From Panicum virgatum (lineage: Eukaryota > Streptophyta > Magnoliopsida > Poales > Poaceae), in NCBI RefSeq assembly GCF_016808335.1, contig NC_053147.1:19702913-19766912 (forward strand): a stretch of DNA of 64,000 bases. Reading direction: 5' to 3'. The notes under the pieces are model-generated. The model did not search any database. It was not told where the DNA came from and worked only from the letters and a program-made list of their open reading frames with translations. Of the stretch, positions 22,219 to 32,655 are shown in pieces (the first letter of the stretch is position 1; each line of letters starts with the position of its first letter). A program made the position numbers and the translations under genes.

Positions 22219-25030
22219 TGGATGAGTTCCCAGAGGAAGAAGGGAAGTTGGGGCATGGGTTTACGTCGGCCGATTTACTAGAGGAAATTGACATCGGAGA
22301 TGGTGATAGACCGAGGCCGACGTTTATTAGAGCCAACTTGGATCCCAAATACAAGCAGGAACTGAAAAGTTTATTAAGAGAGTACAAAGGTTGCTTTGCT
22401 TGGGAATATTATGAGATGCCTGGCTTGGATAGATCTATTGTGGAACATCGTTTACCTATAAAACCGGGATATCGGCCATATCAACAAAGAGCGAGGCGAT
22501 GTAATTCTAAGATTTTGCCAGATATAAAGGCCGAAATTATACAGTTAATTGAAGCTAATTTTATTCGGCAGTGTCGTTATGCCGAATGGATTTCTAATGT
22601 GGTTCCTGTTTACAAGAAGAATGGCAAACTACGAGTGTGCATTGATTTCAGGGATCTCAACAAAGCTACGCTGATGGATGGTTACCCTATGCCAATAGCT
22701 GATATGTTGGTAGATGCTACTGCTGGGCACAAAGTGATCAATTTTATGGATGGCATTGCTGGATACAATCAGATTTTTATAGCAGAAGAAGACATCCACA
22801 AGACTGCGTTCAGATGTCCAGGACATCTTGGTTTATTCGAGTGGGTAGTCATGACCTTCGGATTAAAAAAATGCCGGTGCTACGTACCAGAGAGCCATGA
22901 ATTATATCTTTCATGAACTCATCGGCAAAATTATGGAGATATACATTGATGACGTGGTTGTGAAGTCAAAGGGGCACCAAGAACATTTGGCCGATCTGCG
23001 TAGAGCTCTGGAATGCACCAGAAGACATGGTTTGAAGATGAATCCAAACAAGTGTGCTTTTGGTGTATCAGCTGGCCAATTCTTGGGTTTTATGGTACAT
23101 GAACGAGGAATTGAAATTAGTCAGAAGACTATATCAGCTATCGACAAAGTTGAAGCCCCTACAACGAAGGTTGAACTTCAGTCATTGATCGGCAAGATTA
23201 ATTTTATTCGAAGATTTATATCTAATCTGTAGGGAAAAATTCATCCGTTCAGTTTTTTACTGAAGTTGAAAGCCGATCAGGAATTTGTATAAAGAGAGGA
23301 ACATTAGAAGGCATTGGATGAAATCAAACATTATCTAGTAAATCCTCCGCTGTTGGTTCCTTCCCAAAAGCACAAGCCGTTTAAATTGTATTTATCGGCT
23401 GATGAGCGTGCTATCGGATCGGCCCTTATTCAAGAATTTGAAGGAAAAGAAAGAGCTATTTATTTTGTGAGTAGAAGGTTGCTGGATGCTGAAACCAGGG
23501 AATTCAATTAATTCGAGAGATCAAAGCTGATGCTATTGAGATTTTTGGAGATTCTATGCTGGTGTTTAATCAGTTAGTTGGGGAGTATGAATGCAAAGAT
23601 GATATTTTGCAATTATATCATGAAGAATGTCTCTGGCTGCTGAAAGAATTCAAGAAGGTAACCATCGAGCATGTTCCCAAATTTCATAACAGTGGTGCGA
23701 ATCAGCTGTCTCAGCATGCTTTAGGATATCGGCCGATGGAAGAAATAATGGCCTTGGAGTTAACAGCCGATGATTGGAGGAAAGAAATTGTTGATTATTT
23801 GAAAGATCCATCCAAGAAAGTGAACAGAAAAATCAGATTCCAGGCAATCAAGTATGTATTGTTGGAGGAAGATTTATATTATCGGACAATTGATGGGGTT
23901 TTGCTCAAGTGCATTGATAAATAAGAAGTAAAAGTGTTAATGGGTGAAATTCACGAAGGTGTCTGTGGATCCCATCAATCGGCCTATAAGATGAAATGGG
24001 TGATCAGGAGGAACGGATATTTTTGGCCGATGATGTTGGAAGATTGCTTCACATATTACAGAGGTTGCCAAGAATGTCAGAAGTTTGGGAGCGTGCAAAG
24101 AGTTCCTGCGTCAGCCATGAATCCCATAATCAAGCCGTGGCCGTTTAGAGGATGGGGAATTGATTTGATCGGCCAGATATATCCTCCATCCAGTAAAAAT
24201 CATAAGTTTATCTTGGTGGCTACTGATTATTTCACCAAGTGGGTTGAAGCAATTCCTCTGAAAAATGTTACATCAAAAGAGATGATTGAATTCGTCAAAG
24301 AACATATTATCTATCGGTTTGGTATTCCACAGACCATTACGACCAATCATGGTACTATGTTTACGTCAGATGAATTTGAGGAATTTGCTACTGGAATGGG
24401 GATTAAATTGCTGAATACTTCTCCATATTATGCCCAAGCTAACGGTCAGGCAGAAGCATCTAATAAAGGGGTCATCAAATTGATCAAGAGAAAGATTGAT
24501 GAATATCCTAGAAAGTGGCATACTGTGCTTCATTAAGCTTTATGGGCATACATAATGGCTTATCATGGTGCTACAAAGGTATCTCCATATCATTTGGTAT
24601 ACGGATATGAAGCTGTTCTCCCATGGGAGTTGAAACTTGATTCACGGCGTATCACGTTTCAGAATCAATTGACGACCGATGAATATTCTGCTCTGATGAA
24701 AGATGAATTAGAGGATCTGGCTGGTCATCGGCTGAAGGCTATTATAAATGTTGAGGCAAATAAAACCAGAGTTAGCCGATGGTATGATAAAAAGGTAAAA
24801 GCCAAAACTTTTGAGCTAGGGGAATTGATTTGGAAGTTGATACTGCCGATAGGAACAAAGAGTTCAAAATTCGGCAAATAGTCGCCAACTTGGGAAGGAC
24901 CATTCAGAATAAACAGATGTGTTCCTGGCAATACTTATATTTTAGAGACACTCGAAGGGGAAGAGTATTGTAGAGCTCTTAACGTAAAATATTTGAAGAA
25001 GTATTACCCTAGCGTTTGGATGGATGGATA
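22218..25030 (+). pseudogene. Tat pol: RT, RNase H, second RNase H remnant, integrase
   Basis: RT spans about 22440-23240 (KNGKLRVCIDFRDLNKAT, active site YIDDVVVKS). A one-base expansion of an A run near 22866 shifts the frame. RNase H is at 23380-23510 (LYLSADERAIGSALI). At 23511-23556 it runs straight into GDSMLVFNQLVGEYEC, the second, archaeal-type RNase H of Tat elements, so the linker between the two is deleted. Integrase is at 23930-24880 (WGIDLIGQI, NGQAEASNK). The second catalytic Asp region reads TTNHGTMF instead of TDNGTxF. Stops occur at 23230, 23290, 23308, 23509, 23922, 24534 and 24879. No protease motif is seen between gag and RT. Confidence 0.88.
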
Positions 25031-25213
25031 GCCGATTAATTGAGTTATCGGTTGAATTGTCATGGCCGATACGATATGTGTCGCCCTTAGTGCAAAAAAT
25101 CTACACAATCCAGATTCTTCAAATTCGGGTCAGAGTCAGTTTTTTGCAATGTCAAATGGGAAATTGCAATGGAAATTGGCAGGAAAATGGAAATACTTCA
25201 TTAATAATACTAT

Positions 25214-26085
25214 TTACAAAGGGGCCGATCTGAGGATCTGGCCGATAGAGCAAAAGATTGTTTCTAGGAAGATGCTACTCCTAGAAATATAATCATAGGC
25301 AAAGACGTTGCCGATGACCGCCTCTATGCTGACATCTGCAGAGATGGCGGCGGCTGCCATCTCCATGTCGTCGGCGAGCTCCTCGAAGGCCCACCAGTCT
25401 TCGCTGCCCAACGGGAAGTGGAACGGTTCGACCTGCAGGAGATCATGACCGGTCTCGAACTGGGCCGTGGCGAGGGATACGGTGGTGCCACGGCGAACCC
25501 CATGTCCGTCGACCTCCCGGATGCTGTTGGGGATGTCCTGCGGATGGGCGGCGATGGTGTCGCCGCGCGCGTTCACCGACTCGGTGGCGGTGGCTGTTGC
25601 GGCGTGGAGAGTTTGGACCTGTGATTCCAGGACTGAAGCAAGATGTCAGAAAAAAGAGTCAGAAAAATAGGAGAGAGCAATGCTTTGGAAGGGGCGATTT
25701 ACCAGCAACCCTGGAGTCGGCAGCGGTGAGCTGGGCCTGGAGGATTGCCCGATCGGATTGCGCCACCTCTAGTTCGGCGGCAAGGAACTGAGACCAGATG
25801 GTCTCCTGGGAGTAATTCTGCCGAGCTTCATCCTTCTCGCGAAGGAGCCGGCGAATGTACTCCTTGGTGCTCTCAGGAACACCAGGGAAAGGGGGTCCCT
25901 CTGAGTTGGAGGAACTAGAAGAAGCATTGTCACTTTACAGAAAAGATGTAGAAAAAATTAGAGATCAAAGTTGAACAAAAGCATGGCAATCCGAAGACGG
26001 AAGAAAGAGGGGCTTACACCACGCGGCGACGGATCGCCGGCGGGGCATTGGAAGGACCCTCATCGGGGCGCTTGGAGCCCGCCAT
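25214..26085 (-). CDS. Antisense three-exon ORF of the Tat element (intact)
   Basis: Exons 26085-26018, 25932-25703 and 25632-25214 have consensus junctions (GTAAGC, GTAAAT donors; AG acceptors) and matching codon phases, giving about 238 residues with no stop. The start MAGSKRPDEGPSNAPPAIRR follows a Kozak-like context. Exon 2 is Ser-rich and then Glu/Arg/Gln-rich, coiled-coil-like (KEYIRRLLREKDEARQNY). Exon 3 is Ala/Thr-rich and then acidic (EDWWAFEELADDMEMAAA). Tat elements of the Retand/RIRE2 type are known to carry such an additional antisense ORF of unknown function. GC content is much higher than in gag-pol. It has its own TATA-like box upstream. Exon limits are predictions. Confidence 0.7.
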
Positions 26086-26177
26086 TTCTACAGGAAGACC
26101 TAGGGTTTTTGTTGGAGAAAGAAGAAAGGAGGCGCTGTAGCTAGTGGAGACTTGTTAACGATACAAGGACGGAAGGT

Positions 26178-26188
26178 GATATTTATGG
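26178..26188 (-). promoter_or_regulatory. TATA-like box for the antisense ORF
   Basis: Reads ccataaatatc on the minus strand, about 93 bp upstream of the antisense start codon at 26085, a normal plant spacing. Confidence 0.5.
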
Positions 26189-26370
26189 CCCAGTCTGGGT
26201 AAGTGAAAAGACGAAAGGTGAATCAGCACGTTGGATTTGTGCGGACGGAAGGTGAAAGGCCAGGGGCAAAGAAGAGTTTTACCTAGTTGTACGGGGCAAG
26301 CTGTTTGCACGGGGTACGAGGAATGGCTTTGAATGCTGGTTGGAGTAGTTTCGGAACAAAACAAATTATT

Positions 26371-26387
26371 CCGAAACTGGGGGCATG
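26371..26387 (+). other. Polypurine-tract region of the Tat element
   Basis: ccgaaactgggggcatg directly precedes the 3' LTR. It is weakly purine-rich but in the right position. Confidence 0.5.
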
Positions 26388-27520
26388 TGTTGACACCATT
26401 TTTTGACATGTGTCAAGGAATGTGATTTTTGTGAAGGGAAGGTGGCCGATTTGGAAGAAACCAAAAGATGCACAGGGTTGGAATTGGCCGATGGAGTTCA
26501 TCCGATGGGCCAGAGGAATATGCCGTGAAGATGCTTATTTGTCCATTCTGGTATCTGGCCGATGGAGAGTTGCCGATGAAGTCAAGAAAGAAGAAGAGGA
26601 TCCGGACTCTGCGAGAATCTTGATGATTCGGTTGTAATATTTTAAGTAGTTTATCTTTTAGAAAGTCTTTTGTTTTTAGTCAAGTAATATTTGCCGTAAT
26701 CGGCTAGGACTTGATATCGCTAGGCTATATATATCAGTTGTGGGACCGGAAAAACTTGATACACATCCAATACAACAAGTTTTACAATTCCTTTGCACTT
26801 TTTCGGCGACTTCGCCTTTTCTCTTCTTTTTTTTAGACGAGTTCTTTCAAGTCGATCAAGGACGCCTCACATTCGAGCGACTTGATTTGCTGGTGTGTTT
26901 TTGTTTTACCGAGTATATTTGAGCTTTAGCTACCGGGCGCATCGCTGTGGCTTCGTTCAAATCTATTCAAAAGTTATCGAGTTTATATAGGCTTTGACTT
27001 CCGGGCGCATCGCTGTCGTCTCGTCTAGATTTATTCACCAATTATTGATATAGGCTAGATTTGTAGGTTTTCCTATGCTTTTTGGCCATTATCACATCTA
27101 AAAACATACTAGATCGGCTTTAGGTTTTGGAGTAAAACTTTTGTTATCTCAAGAGCCGATTTAGATCTGTTTTTAGCTTCACATCATCTGAGTTACACAT
27201 TCGTAGCTTAGATCTTGTCATACATACACGATCGGCTGTTCAAATCCGGTTTTGTCGTTTAGTGTATCAGCTGATCCTGCAGATACGCTCGTTTACTACG
27301 CGCTTGCATTTAATTTCTTTTTGTCGTCTATAGTATCGGCAAAGCTTGCCGATACGCCCATCTGAGAGATATTCGGAATCCCAACCGATACGCTCTCGAA
27401 TTTGACTTTGTTTTCTCCCTTGTCAATTTCAGGTCAAATTGACTGGCACGCTTGGTTGACTTTCCGTGACTCGGTGAACACTTGCCGTCGGATTCCAGTG
27501 TGTTGATTTTTACGTCAACA
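26388..27520 (+). repeat. Tat 3' LTR
   Basis: 1133 bp, TGTTGACACC...CGTCAACA. It contains a partial internal duplication around ccgggcgcatcgctgt (about 26934 and 27000) and a tatatatatcag box at 26727-26738. Confidence 0.9.
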
Positions 27521-27525
27521 GGTTC

Positions 27526-29088
27526 CATTGCCAAAATAAACAGCATAGGCGACAATGGGTCGCCCTGCCTCAATCCTCTCCGGTGCTTGAACCACTTGCC
27601 TCTTGCCCCATTCAGGAAAACAGCTGAGGAGGTGCTGCCCAGCAGAATTGACACCCAAGCTCTCCATTTTGCACCAAACCCCATCTGAGTAAGCACTTCC
27701 AAAAGATAGTCCCACCTGACACTATCAAAAGCCTTCGCTATGTCAAGTTTCAAAAATAGTGCTGGATACTTGGCTCTATACAATTCTTTGATCAAATTCT
27801 GGGTGTACATAAAATTGTCATGGATGCTCCTTCGCATAATGAAAGCACTTTGTGCCCTTGAGACAAGCTGATTCAGACATCCTGCCAGTCGATTGGCCAA
27901 GAGCTTCGATATCAGTTTTGCAACACTATGTGTAAGGCTTATAGGCCTGTAGTCACCCACATTGAGTGCATCACATTTTTTGGGAATCAAAACCACATGT
28001 GCTGTGTTCAGATGCTTAAAGTGCTGATCGTGCTGTGCATAGAAAAAATTAATAGCAGCTTTCAGATCCTCCTTGATAATACCCCAACAAGATTTGTAGA
28101 ATAATCCAATAAAGCCATCAGGCCCAGGCGCCTTGTCAGACTTCAGTTCTTTTACAGCAGCATGTATTTCTTCCTCGATGAATTCCTCCTCTAAGTGTTC
28201 CAGGTTAACATGTGGCAGCCCCAAAGCCTCCCAGTTTAAAGTTTCCACTCTCACAGGTGGTGAGCCGAAAGGCCTATTAAAATGATTTAACAGGCAACCT
28301 TCTTTATCCCCATGACTCCTTAGAATTCTATCATCTTCCTGCAGTTCAGAGATAAAATTCTTCCTTTTCCTCCCTTTAGCCTGTAGGTAGAACAACTTTG
28401 AATTGGCTTCAGCTGCCCTGATGCTTGTCAGTCTAGAAGCTTGCTTACATCTTAGCTTTTCTACTGCTGCCATGCCCAAGAATCTGATTTTAAGATCCCT
28501 CTTTAGTTGTATTTCTTCCTCACTAAGCTGTCGAAAATCTTGCACAACATCTAGGATACCAATTAGTTGTCTAGCTGCACACATTAAGAGCTTAATATTT
28601 CCAATCTTGGATTTTGCCCAATCTTTTAGTTTCTTCCCTGTTCTTTGTAGCTTAGTATGTAGGCGTAGAAATGGATTTTGCAGCGCCAAAGGCCGTTGCC
28701 AAGCCCGCTCCACCACCTGACTGAAACCCTGTAGCCGTGGCCAAAAGGTTTCAAATTTGATCCCTCGATAAGATTGCACTGCACATGTCCTGGATAACAA
28801 AAGTGGCGCATGATCAGAGACTAGAGAAGATAGAGCTTGCAACATACATCCAGGCATCATAATATCCCACTCAGCTGTACAAAAAGCCCTATCGATCCTT
28901 ATCTGAGTCGAATCATTGCTCCAAGTGATTTTCCTTCCTCTCAAATTCAATTCCCGTAGCTCAAGCTCTTGTATTGCATCCCTGAAAGCACACATTAGCC
29001 TCCTGTTGAGGTTTGCGTTACTCTTGTCGCTTGCATCCAAATTCAAATTGAAGTCTCCAATCAGTAGCCACTTATCAGAAACAGTGGT
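27526..29088 (-). pseudogene. LINE endonuclease end and reverse transcriptase
   Basis: The open minus frame starts at the truncation with TTVSDKWLLIGDFN (endonuclease GDFN box) and continues to SDHAPLLL (endonuclease SDH box). A linker follows, then RT: KSDKAPGPDGFIGLFYK, NVGDYRPISLTHSVAKL, FLKLDIAKAFDSVRWDYL (first catalytic Asp) and RGLRQGDPLSPMLFILAMEP. The protein then passes into the Tat insertion; HKLLELAT at 16588 continues it. This part has no stop or frameshift over about 520 codons. Confidence 0.93.
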
Positions 29089-29126
29089 GCTAAACCCGAC
29101 TAGGATCGGAGCATGTGGGCGCCTCA
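29089..29126 (+). repeat. Inverted duplicate of P450-2 upstream DNA, part 2
   Basis: Reverse complement of about 36225-36260; shared tract ggatcggagcatgtgg. It lies between the LINE end and the solo LTR. Confidence 0.65.
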
Positions 29127-29868
29127 TGTTGGAAAAATAGATAACTGCGGACCAGATTTAACATGACGAGAATTAAACTTAGCATGCAAGACTCTAAAAT
29201 ACTAGACAGTACGAACATCATAAACATGATCTCAGAAAATATGATTATGAACTGTATCTGATCACGAAATACGTACTGCGCGGGAGCCACCGGGAAGACG
29301 AACGGCGCAGTCGGAACGAAGACGGTTCTTGGAACGGAGTACGCTGTAGCAGCCGACTTGGACGGAGGACGAGCCATGGCGAAGATAAGCAGCCGACTTG
29401 GACGGAGGACGAGCCGTGGCGAAGATCTTGAGCAGTCACGCTTGGTGCTTCCCAAAAACCTGATTCGCCCTCTCCCGGTGCATTATCACAAGAGCGAATG
29501 GCGAACGACGAAGATCTTGAGAGGAGTCGCGATTAGATTGTGTTTTAGTGGAGACCGTAGGTCAAATATATAGAAGAGCCCACGAGGGGCCAGATTTCGG
29601 CGGACCATTCCTGCAAGCGACATCCGCGTATTTCGCCACGCCCGACGAGGCGAGCAAGCGCGCGTGTGGAGCTCCCCTTGTCTCCCCATACACATAGCTT
29701 GGAGAGGTGAAGACAACCTCCATATTTATGTTGGTCACACTCCACTTCAACTAGCAAGGTTGGACTAAAGAGTTGCACCACTTGCTTACTTTCTCATGCA
29801 CACACATGGGTCTTTGAGATTTATTGGAATTTCTAAAATTATTCATGGGCCAAGCCCAAATTCCATCA
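29127..29868. mobile_element. Solo LTR (family unassigned)
   Basis: 742 bp, TGTTGGAAAAATAG...CAAATTCCATCA-type ends, flanked by CCTCA (29122-29126) and CCTCT (29869-29873), a TSD with one mismatch. The related inverted copy at 36220-36235 lacks this block, giving an empty-site comparison. Inside, a segment of about 44 bp containing agcagccgacttggacgg is duplicated in tandem (29347-29432). Confidence 0.65.
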
Positions 29869-30045
29869 CCTCTCCTCCTCTATCTTTTGGCAATGGTTGC
29901 ACCACCACACCCATCGTGCCTCTATCTTGTGGGCCAAACATCGTTGGATTCATTCTCGATTCGGAAATCGGCATTTCTGGTCCTGATCTTCTATACAGCA
30001 TTCGCCATGAACTGGGTGGTGGCGTGACATTGTTAATTAGAAAGC
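29869..30045 (+). repeat. Inverted duplicate of P450-2 upstream DNA, part 3
   Basis: Nearly identical to the reverse complement of about 36050-36220 over roughly 170 bp (shared tracts tggcaatggttgcaccacca, gattcggaaatcggcatttc, gaactgggtggtggcgtgac). It lies on the 3' side of the P450 relic, opposite in orientation to the P450-2 arrangement. Confidence 0.75.
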
Positions 30046-30134
30046 GAAAGCTAACCATCACTCGAGTTATCTGGAGCCTTCCGTCACTTGATTTTGCCAC
30101 CGCTCGATCTGTTCTTCTATGGCGGAAGAGTGAA

Positions 30135-30290
30135 CCATGGTCGATGATAGGCAACCTCGGAGGTGAAGGCGGCAATACTCGACTACCATCTTTGCGGGCC
30201 TGACCAGAGGCTTTTAACAATGATGAAGCATGGAACCACGAAGGAGAAGGTTGACTAGGTTAAAGTCAAGTTGAATGACTGAATGTAGGC
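30135..30290 (-). pseudogene. P450 N-terminal relic
   Basis: The minus frame contains the proline hinge RVLPPSPPRLPIID, matching PPSPPPLPIIGN of P450-1 and PPSPPGLPIIGN of P450-2. Upstream nucleotides (cctgaccagaggcttttaac, then the accacgaaggagaaggt tract) match P450-1 around 5575-5630. Only about 50 codons remain, with no start codon preserved. Downstream it abuts the inverted duplicate. Confidence 0.75.
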
Positions 30291-31973
30291 CATGATTAGC
30301 AGATCTTTGCAAGTGTGCCTTGTGACACTATGGTGCACACATATATCTGCACTCACAACCAGGAATAATGGAACTTATACTTAACAACTAAGGCATGTGT
30401 GGAGGACAAACATCATGCTGTTATCGATTCTCAAGGCTCCAAAAATGGCGAGACAGACCTCAGAAAAATGAATGCCAATGTCCGAACACGGATCCAGTCC
30501 AATGATGGAGACAGCGGGTGCAGGGAGCCGCAGAATGCAAATATGTGCTGTGCTGCAATTGTTAAGTGTCAACAAAAGGAGGCGTGGCCACTTTCTTCTG
30601 CATACTACTGCGTGGTACTGCTTATTTGTTCACTGAAGAATCACATTTGGTGGTGCGGCATTGCCCAGGTTGGGCTGGCCCCATGTGTGGCATTGCAAGA
30701 TTTGCATGGGTTTCAGCCTTGCTGGTGAGTAGGGATGCAAGTTAGATAATTTAGGTTATTAGATCGATCCAAAAAGTTGATAAAATGAACTAGAATGATA
30801 TTATGCGTAAATAATTTGGGAGAAAAAATGAACTAGAGTGACATGTCATCGTAATTAATTAGCTGACCCAAAAAAACATCATTGGGTGGGGAGGGAATTT
30901 CTCGGGGACCTCACCGGCTGATGAGGCAATCTCAAGTTAAAGTTCAAAATATGTTTACAGTTGATTTTTTTATGTGGTAGAAACATGAGGACAAATCTTT
31001 CACAATCCATGTAATTTTTTATAGAGACTGATAATACGAGATTGGTATTACTAAATTCGTTATGAAAAACTATTTTTCATCTTATGAATAACAATTTCTA
31101 TTTGAGATAGTGTATTACTGTATTCTTAAAGATATATCTAGTCAAAACATCGTATTTGAGATTGATTCATTGTTTTAACCAACTTATATGTTTGTGATTA
31201 GAGGAAGTACTCATAATATCTCAAAATACTTTATGTACTGTTTTTTTACTAGTAAAATTTTGACCCATACACATCTGGTGAGAGATTTTGAGCAAAAAAA
31301 AAGCCACCTTGTACTAGTATAATTGAGGAACGATAATTGTGTAGGATGATTTTACATGTCCACTTCATTGCAAATTCTCACATGAATTGGAAATTTAGGT
31401 ACTAGATAATCCTTTTTGGTGAATCATTTTACAAAGATTCCCTTTTCGATGACCACGGAAATCTTTTAGCGAAAAATATATCAAAGCTATGTAGCATTGC
31501 TTTGTTTAGTCACTTTGATTTCTCTGTGTGCACATTAAAATTTAAAATCATAAATGTCAACTGAAAATTTCTTGGTGTTTGAGATTTGTGATCACTATTG
31601 AAGCTTAGGTTTATGACTTCTTTCATGGCCGATAAATAATACACAGTCCATAGTTAGTGGCAACAGTTATGTGATGGTAGTTGTGGTGGAATACCTCACC
31701 ATGGATATGAGGCCATTTTGATCGACCTCACTTTACTTCTGAGAGTTCATTTAATTGTTTGATATTCTTAGTGCTTCAAATCATCTGAGAAGGGGTTGCT
31801 CATCAGTTTACTTAATCAGGTATACCATATTCAGTTTTTTTCGCGTTTATTAATTGCTTGACATTCTGGTATACCATAATCAGGTATTAGTTTATTATCA
31901 GTCATATGCTTTACATTTTCTTGGATGACTGTACTTTGTTCAGAACACACTCGTTGGTGTCCTAATTGATTTA
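30291..31973. other. Intergenic stretch, nothing recognised
   Basis: No family motif, TIR pair or tRNA was found. A 109-codon + frame (30399-30728) lacks known motifs. 30900-31900 is AT-rich with many short direct repeats of no clear class. Confidence 0.5.
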
Positions 31974-32400
31974 ACTAGACGTATAACCCGTGCATTTGCG
32001 CGGGTAGTATTGAAAATTCAAAAATTTGCATATCGATATATTCTTACTTAAAGATTATTTATTGGTTAAAACAATTCAAATATGCTCTACCTATAATAGC
32101 AACTTAATTTGTTGGGATTTAATAATATTATGCATATAATTATTTTTATTTTTGTTTTATTTTGATTGATTGTTGTTAGCTTTAGTTTTTATTAATAGTA
32201 TATGTTAGTAACTGATACAAAGCTAAATGATATTTTATATTTAACTTTTCATAATGATATTGATGGGTGATTTTTAATTAGGCACAGGAGTATTTTAGGC
32301 TACATGGTATTTTATATTTAATTTTTTATAATGGCATTGGTGGGTGATTTTTAATTAGGCACAGGGGTATTTTGGACTAATTTTATTATAATGGCAGTGG
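31974..32400 (-). mobile_element. Possible Helitron 3' end and body
   Basis: On the minus strand the sequence ends acccgcgcaaatgcacgggt, a hairpin, then tatacgt and CTAGT followed by T. This is the Helitron 3' pattern (hairpin about 10 nt before CTRR, insertion before T). To the right are two copies of a gggtgatttttaattaggca-containing block (32263 and 32340), common in grass Helitron-like repeats. The 5' TC end was not located. Confidence 0.4.
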
Positions 32401-32655
32401 TGGGTAATTTTTATTTTTCAATTTTTCTCCGATTACCGTGGGAATTTCTAGACCTTGAGAGCGAACGTGTAGGCTCTGTTTGTTGGCCAAATAATAAGAT
32501 AATAGATGTGGATAAATTCCTCATTCAACCTTCTAGACCAATATATCATACAGATAGAAAGAGTGCATCAGTATATATATGGCTATATTACACAGGTGGC
32601 CTCTCCTTTTTTGTTTCTGACAGAAGTACCTACTGCTGCCTGCAGCCTGAAAGGT

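Larger units (their letters stand above)
16594..27520 (+). mobile_element. Tat-lineage Ty3/Gypsy retrotransposon, decayed
   Basis: Inserted in the LINE with perfect TSD GGTTC (16589-16593 and 27521-27525). The 3' LTR is TGTTGACACC...GTCAACA (26388-27520). The 5' LTR begins TATTGACACC (G-to-A at base 2) and is enlarged to 2610 bp by a nested insertion. Order: gag, RT, RNase H, a second RNase H-like remnant, integrase, then an antisense ORF before the 3' LTR. The second RNase H and the antisense ORF point to the Tat lineage (Retand/RIRE2-like). The sense genes hold many stops and deletions, so the element is dead in sense. Confidence 0.92.
7391..29088 (-). mobile_element. 5'-truncated LINE (L1-like), dissected by two LTR elements
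   Basis: One minus-strand non-LTR retrotransposon in three pieces: 27521-29088 (end of endonuclease, most of RT), 15447-16593 (RT end, zinc-binding domain) and 7391-7915 (zinc-binding domain, 3' end). The protein continues across both insertions once these are subtracted. The 3' end is a reversed T run at 7391-7399 next to the gctcctgccggttcttc-type LINE tail. About 3.2 kb is left without the nested elements, so ORF1 and most of the endonuclease are missing, as after abortive reverse transcription. No TSD was identified. Confidence 0.88.
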
